Positions 51,551 through 61,558 of a stretch of DNA of 64,000 nucleotides are shown here, piece after piece. A program made the translations under genes and the position numbers. The notes under the pieces were generated by a model. It saw nothing but the letters and a program-made list of their open reading frames with translations. It was not told the DNA's origin and did no database searches. The stretch's first letter is position 1; each line of letters begins with the position of its first letter. This DNA comes from Nymphaea colorata. Lineage: Eukaryota > Streptophyta > Magnoliopsida > Nymphaeales > Nymphaeaceae. The stretch is taken from the NCBI RefSeq assembly GCF_008831285.2, contig NC_045144.1, positions 15,549,858 through 15,613,857 on the forward strand. The letters run 5' to 3'.

Positions 51551-53661
51551 ATGTTATTATGTTTGTAATTTTTTTATATATATATGTGTGTGTATACGGC
51601 CATACCCCGCACCCAAGTTTTTTTAAAATAGTCTGTACCTGCACCCGTACCCATGTGACATAGGTTTGTACATATGCCTGACCTTTTTCCTCTCTTCCTG
51701 GTTTCTCAACAATCTCTATCAAGAGGTATCAAGAGATCTTTGGTTTTGTGACTATATGTTTCTTCCTTGTTTTCTAAAAGTGAACAGCATACTCTAGCTA
51801 ACGAATAATGTTCCCATATCACAGGTAAAGCTCAACTAGGATATACTGGATGGTTGACAATGTCTCAAGACTCTCAACTACAGCATAGGGAATCAAAGCA
51901 CTATAAATTATTACAAGCAACAGAAAGGCATCCCTGATGCAGAATTTCATGCAACACATATATACATGAACAAGAAGTTCATTTAGATGGATCTGGAAGC
52001 AACCTTGAACAGAAATTTATGAGCAATAATTGGTTCATTCCCTGAAAGCAAAACAGGATGTCCTGTTCTATTGTTCCCAGAACAGGCAAAATAGGATGTC
52101 CTCTTCTCAAGTAACAAGAATAGCTCAAGAAACAGTGACAGTATTCATTGAGTGTCCCTTGAGTTCACGTATTCCTTCTCATATGCATGTAAGAGTATGT
52201 TTCACATGTTTTGTATCTGAGGTTTGCATCCGTTTTGATGGAACAATACTTTAGAATTCCAGTTCAGTGCCAGAACAATAAATTAAACATATTCAACCAG
52301 GTTATATCATTGCAAATGCATCATAGGAGACAACAAATATAAAAATTGAATTTCTTTCACCTGATATGAAAAATCTGCCGTGAAATGAATAGATTGATGA
52401 AAAGAAAAAGAAGCTACCTTCAGCTTCTGCAACATTTGCAACCATCTGAAAGAATTCCAATCCTTTGATGAAGGTCTTAACTTTCCATGATTTGTGCAGT
52501 TTCAGAACACCTGACTCATTTTGAAGATTCCATCCTGGCACCTACAGTTTTGTAGGATTTCACCATTCTTTCTACCTCTTGTTTCTCAAAAAGATATGCC
52601 AACACCATACAGATCAAAAATTTCAAGATAAAAGTTATACCTTCTGAATTAACTCGGATGCTGATTCTTCTGTCATAGAATGGAGGTCTTTTGAATCACA
52701 TGGTACACACTTCTTCTCTGACAAGGCTGTCAATACCAAAGAAAAAAGTAATATTGGAACTTCTACTCATTTAGGGAAGCAAATTTTTCAGTAGACATTT
52801 TAAATGTAATAAGGATCAGTAGCGGGAAACTTAAATGAATAATGGTTATTTAATCACGTTATAAAGACGAATGTATCACTGAACGTGTGCAATATAATTC
52901 ATCTCCAGCACCATAACTTCTCATAAATGAAAGACATTCCACCATATAAAAAATATATTCTGATACCAAATCAACATGCACACATGGGTGGCATGGCAGC
53001 TGAAACACAAGATGTCATCATAAAATGAATTACCTTAGCCAATTATGGGTCGTTGGGAGTGTACAGATCCTCACAGAACCAAGACATTCTATATTGCAAT
53101 GCAACCACTAGAAGAGAGCAACAAAACTATGCATGTCTATTTTAAATGAATCAACCATCCCAGTACAGGTGATAAAAACAAAAACGAGGACTTCTTGTAA
53201 AGAAGACATAATATGCTTCAAGGGAAAAGCAACTGACAGATTGAGTTGTCAAGTAACATGAAAGTATGATGAAAAACAATTGGACGAATGAAATACATAA
53301 ACTAGTTAATGACTTAACGTAGTAAAAGTCCTTACAAAAGAAGATTTCAAAATCATGACTTGATGCCTTAATAAATTTCAGATGAACAGGCTACAGAAAA
53401 GATGAACGAAGCAACAACGGTTTGGTTGGCTAAATCCTGGAGGCATAATATAGAGTGGTTCTCACAGGCAAGGATCATCAAAATGTTGAGTAATGGATGT
53501 GTACAGAAAACCTTCAAGAAAGAAAAAAATCCTCGCACACCTTTAGCTTGACAGCTTCCAAAAAACCGAGATGGCGGTTTCCTAGTTGACAGGACCTTCA
53601 GCTGAAATATGTCACTTAAAAATCCAAGTCTATATAAGAACAACTCACTTCCAAGAAACAT
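35435..53661 (-). CDS. pterin-4a-carbinolamine dehydratase, copy B, with transposon-filled intron
   Basis: Minus-strand exons 53661-53541, 52726-52641, 52541-52418, 36791-36723, 35532-35435. They have the same lengths (121, 86, 124, 69, 98) and phases as copy A, giving 165 codons with no stop or frameshift. Catalytic HHP and the later His and Asp are kept. Visible changes are few, such as Q to E in NLQNESG and A to V in THSVGG. The intron between exons 3 and 4 is about 15.6 kb because it holds a full copia element and a TIR element with a second copia nested in it. All splice borders remain GT...AG. Both copia elements are on the same strand as the gene. Whether the long intron is removed efficiently is unknown. 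Confidence 0.86.
37183..37431 (-). repeat. 3' LTR of copia element 1
   Basis: 249 bp, TG...CA ends, identical by eye to the LTR at 42,358-42,606. Preceded in element orientation by a purine tract (plus strand CTCCCCCTCAAG at 37,432-37,443). Flanked on the left by the target duplication AAATT (37,178-37,182). Confidence 0.95.
37426..41751 (-). CDS. Ty1/copia gag-pol polyprotein, intact (element 1)
   Basis: 1,441 residues from the ATG at 41,751 (the frame extends two codons upstream from a GTG). In order: gag-type region about 15-225; zinc knuckle C-X2-C-X4-H-X4-C at about 256-269; aspartic protease DSGA at about 352; integrase with zinc-finger HHCC (about 489-526) and Asp-Asp-Glu at about 548, 611 and 647; reverse transcriptase about 935-1185 with YVDD at about 1118-1121; and RNase H about 1280-1425 (YSDADWAG). 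Integrase before reverse transcriptase defines the copia order. The last residues EGEC are encoded by the purine tract, and the stop TGA falls just inside the 3' LTR. Confidence 0.95.
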   Translation of the reverse strand: MAASSSSTVNTNPTEIGAFRTENVPMQVITLRLTKDNYFSWSPAMTMGIAGRGRMAYIDGSNPEPARTSDVWHTWFLEDNQVKTWIVNSVSADIQPLILRKKTARDMWVVLEQMYGQKKTAIRTYQVMKTVYGIRQGTSSVAEYYGALKAKWEELDYHSDIPWHCPHDQALYVAHEWENRVFLFLAGLNDEFEGVRSQILNSGEVSSIENVYSCVEAEEQRRLVTKEGKRELVPYNERSALVSRGPGGPSRSLRRCTHCKKTGHTVDYCWDLHLEKKGNRGRSLIGRTPVSEVQASSGEKVFISADQLRELRAYLGRLDVNKTETSEGTTANHALAVIGNQGNSSVGEWIVDSGATHHMTGNPKLFHEYKLSSGRERVSLADGSSTCVAGEGTLSLLDKFHVQGALHVPQFPLNLLSVSRLTKELNCELIFSADRCVLQDLVTGKRIGIGLASDGLYRLPIHVATSLLTAIRKTDKRREDCLQSFMYWHERFGHLPFGILKHLFPDLCSSFDVSSISCDVCQFAKHVRASYPLSSSCANEAFSLIHSDVWGPSGIHTRQGFQYFITFIDDFSRATFIYLLKNRSEVPRIIETFILLVHTQYGANVKTFRSDNAREYMCRPVEEFLRQRGIVHETSCSYTPPQNGVAERKNRQLLNVTRALLFQRNLPKHYWGDAILTSAYLINRMPSRVLNGRTSHSLLPGSRPPFPLPPRVFGCVCFIHDHSPNVKKLDPRSIKGVFVGYSPTQKGYKCIDPITGRAYVTRDVTFLEHASYFGANPLQGEQSVGRKEYSQRQELQFIDFLDYKKAESLNTVDMSEKEERGDNSIENEGPQLFGQFYSRRGTRTEVMTCDARSTSNPNATPSLDEPSPTEETVETHDEVEKKNDDLPIALRKGVRSCTQHPIGNFVSYSRLGKDYKCFVSTLSLAVIPRIVAEAQSDSKWVDAMKEEIDALRRNLTWEVVKIPEAAHLVGSKWVYTIKYKPDGSVERYKARLVAKGFSQKYGIDYLETFAPVAKMKTVRVVISLAVMKEWKMYQLDVKNAFLNGDLEEEVYMHMPPGYEEPEKCCKLKKALYGLKQSPRAWFERLRRVMIRHGYKQGNGDHTLFVKKKESKVTLLLVYVDDMIVTGDDEEEIIKLKGLLATEFDLKDLGKLRYFLGMEVARSSTGLVLNQRKYTLDLLEETEKLGCRPTPTPFDTGHKLSLRDGEPLCEEDKGRYQRLVGKLIYLTLTRPDITFAVNVLSQFMHAPTDAHLKAVDRVLCYLKKNPGKGLLYVKQETVEIEGYSDADWAGCGDTRRSTTGYCVYLGGNLVVWRSKRQDVCSRSSAEAEYRAVAMGVSELLWLKILLTDIGIGIEGPMKMYCDNKSAINLANNPVLHDRTKHVEIDRHFIRERIDAKELILPYMKSEDQTADVLTKALPSASFERNVSKLGMFDMYAQLEGEC
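41752..42345 (-). other. GC-rich 5' leader of copia element 1
   Basis: Between the primer-binding site and the gag ATG. It is strongly GC-rich, with short tandem units such as GGGCGTCGCTGG and GGCCGGTCATCGCTA (about 42,080-42,130). It probably serves as the untranslated leader with packaging signals; that role is inferred. Confidence 0.6.
42358..42606 (-). repeat. 5' LTR of copia element 1
   Basis: 249 bp, TG...CA ends. It should hold the element promoter and transcript start. Adjacent to the primer-binding site on its left and the AAATT duplication on its right. Confidence 0.95.
42607..45277. other. PCD-B intron sequence between the two copia insertions
   Basis: Colinear with about 19,385-22,033 of copy A, including the second half of the older TIR-type repeat up to about 43,103. 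No gene is called. The open frame at 44,012-44,380 matches the uncalled one in copy A. Confidence 0.65.
46230..46515 (-). repeat. 3' LTR of copia element 2
   Basis: 286 bp, TG...CA. It differs from the LTR at 51,186-51,471 at two sites by eye (within CCACGGGGAGG and GAAGCCGCC here). Next to the purine tract CTCCCCCTCAAG (46,516-46,527). Confidence 0.95.
46510..50821 (-). pseudogene. copia gag-pol polyprotein with one frameshift (element 2)
   Basis: The likely start is the ATG at 50,821; an open extension upstream to 51,229 is leader sequence. The first frame runs to 46,997 and covers gag, the zinc knuckle (CTHC...GH...C), protease DSGA, integrase with Asp-Asp-Glu, and reverse transcriptase with YVDD. 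A one-base length change in a short C-run near 47,045 shifts the frame just before RNase H, which continues in a second open frame (47,049-46,510) ending EGEC with a TAG inside the LTR. In the integrase zinc finger the last cysteine is replaced by phenylalanine (codon 49,258-49,256; compare CDVC in element 1). Two independent lesions make self-mobility unlikely. Confidence 0.9.
50822..51173 (-). other. GC-rich 5' leader of copia element 2 with tandem repeats
   Basis: Holds repeated units of the type AGGACGGCGGAACAG (about 50,965-51,060) between the primer-binding site and the gag ATG. It parallels the GC-rich leader of element 1 but with different sequence. Confidence 0.65.
51186..51471 (-). 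repeat. 5' LTR of copia element 2
   Basis: 286 bp, TG...CA. Followed on the right by an AATAT start of the TA tract, and on the left by the primer-binding site. Confidence 0.95.
51472..51547. repeat. TA then TG compound microsatellite
   Basis: About 14 TA units followed by about 22 TG units, directly beside copia element 2 and inside the host TIR element. Confidence 0.9.
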
Positions 53662-55630
53662 CAAAGAAGAGAAAGGAGCTCAAAGAATAACAAAGGAAGA
53701 ATTATAAGCCTCTAGTCTAGTTATATACAGCCCCATATCCAGGAAAACGGAAAAGCTTTAACAAAAACAAAGTCATAGACCAGACCACAAATGGAATGAT
53801 CAAAATCATGTGCAACAAAACTTAAACAAAAACTCCATGACTACCTGGCCATGTTAAGAACTCTGTTCTGAAAGGATAATCAAGCAACTAAAACATAATA
53901 TTTCATCCGTTAGGATATACCCATAGTTTAACCACATATTCGCTTCTAAGCAGCACTTTCATATTTGAAAACCTGAAAAGGTATTGGCATCTGATGAGAC
54001 ATGCCTTTTACATGTAATTACAACTAATTTAACATTTCATAAAGAAGGAAAACTCGTTGTGACTCCTTCAATTACAGTCACCAAGGCCACCAAAACCAAA
54101 GAGCTGAATATCCACACGGAATTATTCAAAAGAATCAGTTGATCTCTCACTAGACACACACCTTTTCAAAGCATTACAAGTAAAACAATGTAATTGTTAT
54201 ACATCCATGGTTCCTATAGCATCCTTTACTTGGAAGATGGGGTTCCGCAGAATGTGGAACGTAATTGTTCTTTCAGATTAATAAAAAAACAAAAAAGATC
54301 ACCTTGAGTTCCTCAAATTTTGTGGGCAAGGAAGTGAAACTGCTCACATTATCCTAATGCGTCTAATCTCATTGGTTTGTTTGCAATATCTTTTAGAACT
54401 GTACATTCGTGATTAAAGTAGTTCAGGCGAGGACCTGGTACAGTTGTCTGAGTGCACATGCCTCTTTATCACATCATCCAGTCCAGGTTGTGTTCTGAAC
54501 CAATATGGCACCTTTCTGTCCGATAGAAACTACAGTAGCCAACTTGTGGTAGGCAGGACATGCGTTGCGCAAAACCATGCAAAATCTTAGTACTGTAGTT
54601 TTAAACTTCAAATATGACTTCGGAAAAGATAAGATCGTCGCCACATTCGTTTTAACATGACCGAGTAATCTTTTTTCATCACGTCCAGTTTCGGAAGGAG
54701 CTTCGAAGAACTTCGTCGGCCTTAGCCAACCACGTAGATAATTCCCATCATTTACTTTAACGGACCAGAACGCAATTTTGTGCTCTGGAAGAAGGAATAG
54801 CCAGAGCTACCAAGAAGCACCCAACAAGAAACCAGAAGGAACCAAAATTCAGAAAAGGAAGAAAAAACAGAAACGATTCAAAAAAGAGAAGTACCACAAT
54901 CCGTGGCTTCCGAGGGCGGATTGGTGGACATTTCGGCCCTCGATTCCACTCCAAATCTACAACCGAATCAAAAGCAAACTTGAGAGAGAGAGAGAGGGAT
55001 TGGAGTGGGGGTTGGGTTAGGGGGAGAGAAAGAAAGAGACGGAGAGAGAGGACCTCGGAGAGACGAAGAAAGAGTCGCGGTCGCAACGCGGCACTCATTC
55101 TGGCGTCGTCGCTAAAAACTCACGGAGAGCGATTCGGTTCACGGCCACCGCCTCACAGAGCCACGCATCCGTCGAACCGTGGAAACTCCCACAAACGCTG
55201 GACGAAACATCGCCATACCTCGAGTCCCCGCCACCCTCCTCTCGCGATTGCCGGGGCACGGATCCAAACGGTCCGGATTCGGGTCGAATTAAGTCTCTAT
55301 CATATTCGCCTCAATTCGATTTTATATAAATAGATTTAAATCCAAACCCTGGATTCAGGTCCGACATTTATCTCTATGTTAAATTTCGTTAACATAAAAT
55401 GGTCGGAAGCCTATCCCTTAATCCAAACCTGGATTCAGGCCCGACATTTATCGACAATGATAAATTTGTTCCCAAATCCAAACCCGGATCAAGGTTCACA
55501 TTTATTGGCAACGACAAATTTTGATCAAATAACACTACAACAAGATTTGTTTCATGATACATTCAAGTAAAATTATGTTTGCAATGATGCGAAAAGCATT
55601 CCAAAATCTAAAAGAAACAACGACATCGTA
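53662..55630 (-). promoter_or_regulatory. presumed first exon, leader and promoter of PCD gene B
   Basis: Matches 24,043-26,003 of copy A. An ATG at 55,098-55,096 opens the conserved MSAALRPRLFLRLSE peptide, here within a longer open frame than in copy A. GA tracts near 54,985 and 55,035 differ in length between copies. Confidence 0.45.
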
Positions 55631-57019
55631 TGAACTAGTTTTATGATATAATGGTATTTACTAAGAAACAATAAACAGTCAGACAAAACACATTGTGATT
55701 GTGATCATGCAACTGCAAGATTGTGATAACATAACTGCAACATTCGTTTTAAGATACACTCAAATAAAATTGTGTTTACAATGATGCAATAAAGACTCAA
55801 AAAAATAAATGCAACAACGGTACTCTATGAATTGGTTCGATGATAAAAAGAAAGTTTACCAGACCGCATTAAACTTAAACACATAGTTGGGAGCTTGTCC
55901 CTTGTAAGGGTGGGCATCGGGCTGGGTTGACCGGATTTGAAATCGGACCCAAGTCCCATTTTGGCAGTTGGGGCCAAGCCCGAGCAACTTGGACTAGGCC
56001 CAGACCTGGGCCCGAGCTTGGACATTGTTCGTGTATATTGAGCCTTGAAACATAGTTGGCAAACCCGCCAATCCAAGTCGTAAGCATGTGTCCGAGTTAC
56101 TTCAGATCGTCAACTATGCTGAATAGTAAAGTTTGTTATGTTTTTGAATTGTGAAATAACACAAACTTTATTAAGTGTTTATGAATACTCATATTAAGTG
56201 TTATTAGTTTTAGGTGATGAAAAATCAAACATAAAAGTCCCGACAAGCTTATCTTCTTCTCCTATTTATAAAAAACATTACTACTACAAAAATTTATGAC
56301 CTAACTCAATCAAGTTGCTGAGCCAAGTCTCTAACTCGTGACTCAGTTTCAAACGATCCGAGTCCGAGTCACGAATTTACCAACCAAATCTTCAAGTGCC
56401 GAAGCCTCCTCCATTGTGTTCTTAAATGCGGTAGGCTACACGGTCAATAGTGAAAACTGGTGTAAGAAGCAAAGGTGCTTAGTGCTTATTAGTTCAGTGA
56501 TGACTCCTGTTATGTATTAGTAATCCACACTAGAGTTGAATGTGGCAATTATATGTTATTTTGGTAGAACTCCAATACAATGCATTTGAATCTAAGAACA
56601 TGAGGCAGATTTTACGATCTATAAGAGCTTTTCATGTGCCTTTATACGTGAAACTTCTTCTAGAAAACAACATGCCTTGAGAGAAAATACTTTCCTTGAA
56701 GTCGGGTGAAAGCAAATGTAACTGTTTTACACTAAACACAGAGGTCTTGGACTTCGGAGCTTGTTTATAATTGAAATAGGGACCAAGAAAGGGCCAAAAC
56801 CTGCAAGCAAAAATTTTTATTAAAAAAAATAAAATAAAACTCATACAAGATTTGTTTTATAAATTTCGGCTTAGAAGAATATTCATAAAATATATAGATA
56901 ACCAAACATTAATCCAAAGATCATTACTCAAGTAAGCATGCACTGAAAATTTGCTTTATGCATGCCTGTGTTTACGCTAAATAATTCCGTTTAACTAAGG
57001 AGAATGAAAGTAGGACAAT
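55631..57019. other. intergenic stretch right of the duplication
   Basis: No gene is supported. Near 55,900-56,030 a GC-richer piece (GGGTGGGCATCGGGCTGGG and similar) resembles one end of the small element at 57,020-57,204, but the other end was not found. Confidence 0.5.
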
Positions 57020-57212
57020 TAGGAGTGGGCACCAGGCCGGCCCCATTGGGCTTTTGGGCCCCTAGACCGGGTCAGGTGGGGCATGACACAAAATCAGGCC
57101 AGGCTCAGGCCCGAGCTCGGGTTGAACCAAGTGAGGCCGTGCCTAGGCCTGGGTTGTCAAAATGGCGCTCGGGCTGGCCTGACCCGGCCTAATGCCCACC
57201 TCTAAGGACAAC
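57012..57212. mobile_element. 185-bp hAT-like MITE
   Basis: The body 57,020-57,204 begins TAGGAGTGGGCACCAGGCC and ends GGCCTAATGCCCACCTCTA, a clear inverted pair. It is flanked by 8-bp AGGACAAT / AGGACAAC with one mismatch. GC-rich interior, no coding capacity. Confidence 0.75.
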
Positions 57213-57383
57213 GGTGCTTGATCCCACGTTGATCAAGGGAATTTTAAGGAACAGGTAATAAGGAATTTACCTCCTTCATGGCTATGCACATATTAATATT
57301 TTGAGTTTCAAGTATTTCAACAATGATCTTAAAATTATGAAAGTGTGTTAAAGGTTTATATAGCCTATTCAATGAGAAACAAC

Positions 57384-57852
57384 CAAGTAAATAAAGATGT
57401 CAATGAATCATAGTTGAATTGGATGTATATCTTACCATAGTAGCACTTTGAATTGGATGTATACTTTACCATAGTTGCATTTTTCAGATATCTATATATT
57501 CAGATTTGAATTCATATTCGAATTCCGATAAAGAATTTTTATACCATATCCGAATCTGAAATACTGAATTTATAATCCGAGTCTGACTTTAGATCAACAA
57601 CCAAATCTGAATTTTAAACCGCCACATTATAGACAATAAGATATTTATTGAAAATCTATATTTGACTCAAATCTGAATCCGAATCCACAATATTTACTTA
57701 AAATCTGAATCCAAATCTGACCAGATGTTATTCTTTTATATTTGAATCCAATCTGAATTGTTAATCGGATATCAATTTATCCGATTTTTTTTTCACGTGG
57801 TTTAGTCAGATATCAGATCCAAATCAAATCTTTTGACATCGCTATAAGTAAA
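57384..57852. mobile_element. 453-bp hAT-like element related to the one at 11,761
   Basis: The body 57,392-57,844 begins TAAAGATGTCAATG and ends TTGACATCGCTA. It has the same GAATCCGA/TCAGATAT-type interior as the 375-bp element in copy A. Flanking 8-mers CAAGTAAA and TAAGTAAA differ at one base. More decayed than the first. Confidence 0.65.
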
Positions 57853-58998
57853 ATGAAAAAATTGATCAACAAATGACAAACTGACCAATCTCAGCATAAG
57901 TTCTAGCAACTTCAACGAATAATCAAAACCTACCAAACATGTAAATACTTATTGTCTCTTAGTAAATGTCATCATTAAACCAGTATATACAGTGTCATGA
58001 CATTTAATTTTTTCAAGCACCTTATTACTAGAGGGCCCCAACATACAATACCAAACATTTTTTTATAAGTATCAAAAGCAAAAATTAATCTAAACAGGAA
58101 GACTTGAATTATTATGTCCTTGATCGTATAAGACCTTATTCCTAAGAGAGTACGATTCTATTCGGTGGATCTTTCACATGAAACCCACTATGAGTCAAAA
58201 TCAAGTAAACAATTATTATCATGAGCTAATCCAAGAACAAAAACAAGATTTTCTTTCTTTATATGTCGGACCCTTAACTTTGAATTAAAAAGTAAAAAAG
58301 TTTCACGAATGTTTATTCCATGAAAATCAACTTTGTTTGCTATTTTTTTTTATAATTAGCTCTCGCATGGTGTGAAGGCATATTTTGAATATCATTCAAA
58401 TCCAAAGCAGTGAAGACCTTAGACGCAAGCAATGTGGTTCTTTGTGACAGTGAATCACGATATACAACCCCTCTCTAAAGGGTTGGAACGACGGAAAACA
58501 ATCCTTATATTTACGTTGGATAGGGTTTTGGCCTTCAACCAGACTAAAACTTCTCCCCGCTCACCCAAAGGTCGACATTACCTACGAATATTCGTATGTT
58601 TTGATATCCAGACAGACCTCCATGACTGCGGCGGCCATAGGAGAACCTGATCCGCAGCCTTCTTTGTAAAAGAAGGCCATTACAAATTTATCTCTTTCCG
58701 TCTGTTTACAAATTTATCTACCTTTCTGTTTGTCTTGGTTCTCTTGGAAAGTCGGGCGTATGTCTGTCAATTGTTCTTACAGTTTCTGCTTGCCTCCCTG
58801 GTCCCACGGCAGTGACAGAATGCGAGACTGCACAAACTACGGCCACGCAAATAGTTTGCTGAACCTGTCCGGAGATCATTCCTCTTATCCTAAATCTACC
58901 AATGTGGTGTTGATCGTGACAAAATCTACCAATGTGGCTCTCACAATCAGGACGCTGCTTCCTTTTCACCCTTTTTCATTTTCTTGTTCCCTTCCCAG

Positions 58999-59052
<54 letters not shown>

Positions 59053-59164
59053 TACTGCTGCTAAAATTTGCCATAGCATTTATTTCCAAACGTTAGGTGC
59101 CAAGAAATGTGGAAAGGGTCTTCTCTCGGGTGGGAACTGCTAAAAGATTGAAACGCACAGAAAA
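57853..59164 (+). promoter_or_regulatory. intergenic stretch and presumed promoter and leader of the FAP3-like gene
   Basis: AT-rich, then a GA microsatellite at about 59,002-59,050 (about 24 units) roughly 115 bases before the ATG, so probably in the 5' leader. No other site can be named. Confidence 0.4.
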
Positions 59165-61558
59165 ATGGCAAGAATTCTTGTGAGTCCTGTTCCTTTTACG
59201 TCAAAAATCGGCATACCCACCATTTCCAGACCCAGCATTTCTTTTTCTGCTGTGGAGTCGCTGCATTTTCGGTCCTCGTTCTCGAACAACACATTCATGA
59301 CGAGGTCGTTGGCTTCTACAAAGCTAAGAGCATCAGGTTATGCCTCTCATCTTTCTTCCTTTCTCCCTTGTATCTTCTTCAGTTTGTTTTGATCTTGCCT
59401 CTTGTGCCTTCTACCTTAAGGGTGGATTGAGCCTGAAGTTTTGACTTGTTGTTTCCATTGGCGCAGTTGGTACCCAAGAGTTTGTTGTTGAACCTGCAAC
59501 CAATGTTAAGTTTCCAACCTCACTCACTGTACCAGGCGGCTTCAACTCTTTGACATTGTTGGGAACAGGTAGCAGAGACTATTTTTGTCACGGTTAATTA
59601 TGTCCAGACATTGTCTGGTTCCTTAGTGTGAGGAATATCTTGCTGTTGGTGGTTCTTGGTTGATTTGGTTCATACAGAAACGTAAGGAAGAGGGGTATTG
59701 GAACTACCATAAAATGATTCTTCGAATCTGTATTGGTTAACCTACATAGTTGCACTATCCTCCACATTGAGTTTATCAAGACAAAAAAACAAAGTCAAAA
59801 GGAAAATGTGTTCTCCACTAAACAAACGACAGATTTTTCGGTAAAAAACAGACTACATATAGAACACTTGGTCGGCTGCTAGGAAGAGCCATCTGATATA
59901 CAGTTGGTCATAGATTGTTGAACCTTCCTTTGGATGGACGATCCTTCTCTCTGGAGGGGTTCAAGTTTAAATGTTAGTAAAGAAGTATTTAATTGTATTT
60001 AATTGATTGAGAAGAATAAGAAGCGATGGAAAATGGTGGTTTTCTATAAATACATAGCCACGTTTTAGTGTTAAGAGAGACCACTTTTCAAATTGAGGTT
60101 GCCAACGAATCGTCCCTTGATTTGCAAAGAAGTTTTCATGGAACCATGAGGAAGGAATGTGTGCGATACTTGAACATGAACAGGCGCTGCCCTCGATTGG
60201 TGGTGCTAAAAAATTTACAACCATGAAATATGTATTAACTATGACGAGAAATTATTGAGCATGTTAAAGTATAATAAATGATATAAAATGAGGGTCTTAG
60301 TTGTTATTAATCTTTTGAGTTTTTGGTGCATGGTTTTTTTATTAACTGCACAAAGGGATGTGGTTATTGGTTTCACTAACTCATTTGAACTAAAACTCTA
60401 GGCTATAGGGAGAAAGTCTTTGCAATCATCGGAGTGAAAGTTTATGCAGCCGGCCTATACTTACAACCTGCTACAGTGGGAGAACTATCAGCTTGGAAAG
60501 GAAAATCGGCCACTCAAATTGAAGACGATGGCTCAATTTTCAATTCCATTTTTGAAGGTAAAACGTGCAAATTTTGCTATGAACTTGATTGGAGTTATTG
60601 AGAAAGAGGTCAGTTACATCTGTGGAATATGGATTATAATCAACAGCACCATTGGAGAAAGCAATTAAGATAGTATTAGTTCGTGATGTTGATGGCAGAA
60701 CATTCTGGGATGCTCTAAACGATGCCATCTCACCGAGGATCAAAACACCGACCCCTGTTGATGAGCTTGCACTGTCTAAATTTCGTGAAACCTTTGAAGG
60801 GCGGCCACTTAAGCAAGGGAATGTTATTCTTCTCACCTGGGTCCAACCATCTCAAATGCTTGTAATGCTCTCTCTCTCTCTCTATCTTCCTTCGTCCCTC
60901 CCGTTAGTTTTCAAGGATAAATATAAACGTTATACATACCGGAAATGGTTGAAGTCCATATGACAATCTTGAAGATGTAGTTTCTCTTTATTTTTTGGTA
61001 CTCGACAAAAGGTTGCGATATTGTTGAAGTCCACCTTTTCTCTTTAGAAACTGGAAGTTGGGACAGTGTTCATTGATTTGGAAAATCCTTGTTGCCAATT
61101 GCTGGATTTTGTATGGGCGGTGCACTGGGTGGTAGTTACCAAATCCTGTTTTTAAATCCTGTTTTTTGGTACACGGTACAAAGATACAGGTGGCATGCAA
61201 AACTTGCCTCTTCCCTTCAATGCATAAAACTGATTTCTCAGTGACATTCTCCTTCACAGCCACCAGGAGGCATTTTGTCCATTGTTTCACTAAATGCATG
61301 AACTTTTGTCCTTGCTAACAACTCAACCTTTAAAATGTGGACCAGGTCTCAGCTTTTGACGATTGACTAACAGCAGATAATCTATGTCATTCTTGTCTGC
61401 AGGTTTCTATTTCAGCTGATGGTTTACCTTTCAATGTTGATGCTACCATCGATTCGACCAATGTTTCTTCCTCACTATTTTATGTTTACTTTGGGGAGTA
61501 TCCTGTTTCTCCTTCTCTTAAGAAGTCAGTGGCATCCGGTCTGGCAAGTTTAATATGA
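59165..61558 (+). CDS. FAP3-like: FAP3-like chloroplast fatty-acid-binding protein (chalcone isomerase family)
   Basis: Exons 59165-59336, 59467-59568, 60402-60557, 60647-60861 and 61403-61558, all GT...AG, join in phase to 266 codons. The first exon is serine-rich and hydroxylated ([14 protein letters not shown]...), like a chloroplast transit peptide. The mature part carries the chalcone-isomerase fold: [79 protein letters not shown], then VDATIDS and [11 protein letters not shown]. These match the FAP3 branch (Arabidopsis At1g53520, from memory), which binds fatty acids in the plastid and is non-catalytic, unlike true chalcone isomerase. The length is close to family members. Assignment to FAP3 rather than FAP1 or FAP2 is by memory of motifs. 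Confidence 0.88.

Larger units (their letters stand above)
45270..51671. mobile_element. TIR DNA element (hAT-like duplication) hosting copia element 2
   Basis: The body 45,278-51,663 is bounded by 8-bp direct repeats GTTTGTAC (45,270-45,277 and 51,664-51,671). Its ends are inverted: left CTGTCACACGAGTAC, right GGGTAC...GTGACATAG in opposite sense. Copy A has the uninterrupted flank near 22,030. Without the nested copia it is about 1.1 kb. Inside the left end are GC-rich words like GGTACCGGTACG and GTGCGGCGTC, then an AAG-rich segment duplicated at 45,601-45,700. No transposase is seen. The 8-bp duplication fits hAT, but the end sequence is not a classic match. Confidence 0.65.
26004..55630. 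repeat. copy B of the tandem segmental duplication
   Basis: A direct repeat of copy A, expanded by private insertions at about 26,430-30,213, 37,183-42,606 and 45,278-51,663. Without these it is about 14 kb, like copy A without its own element. The junction reads ...CATGAACTGG then TTGCAAGC. The right end is lost near 55,630, just after GTATGAACTAG. Confidence 0.92.
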
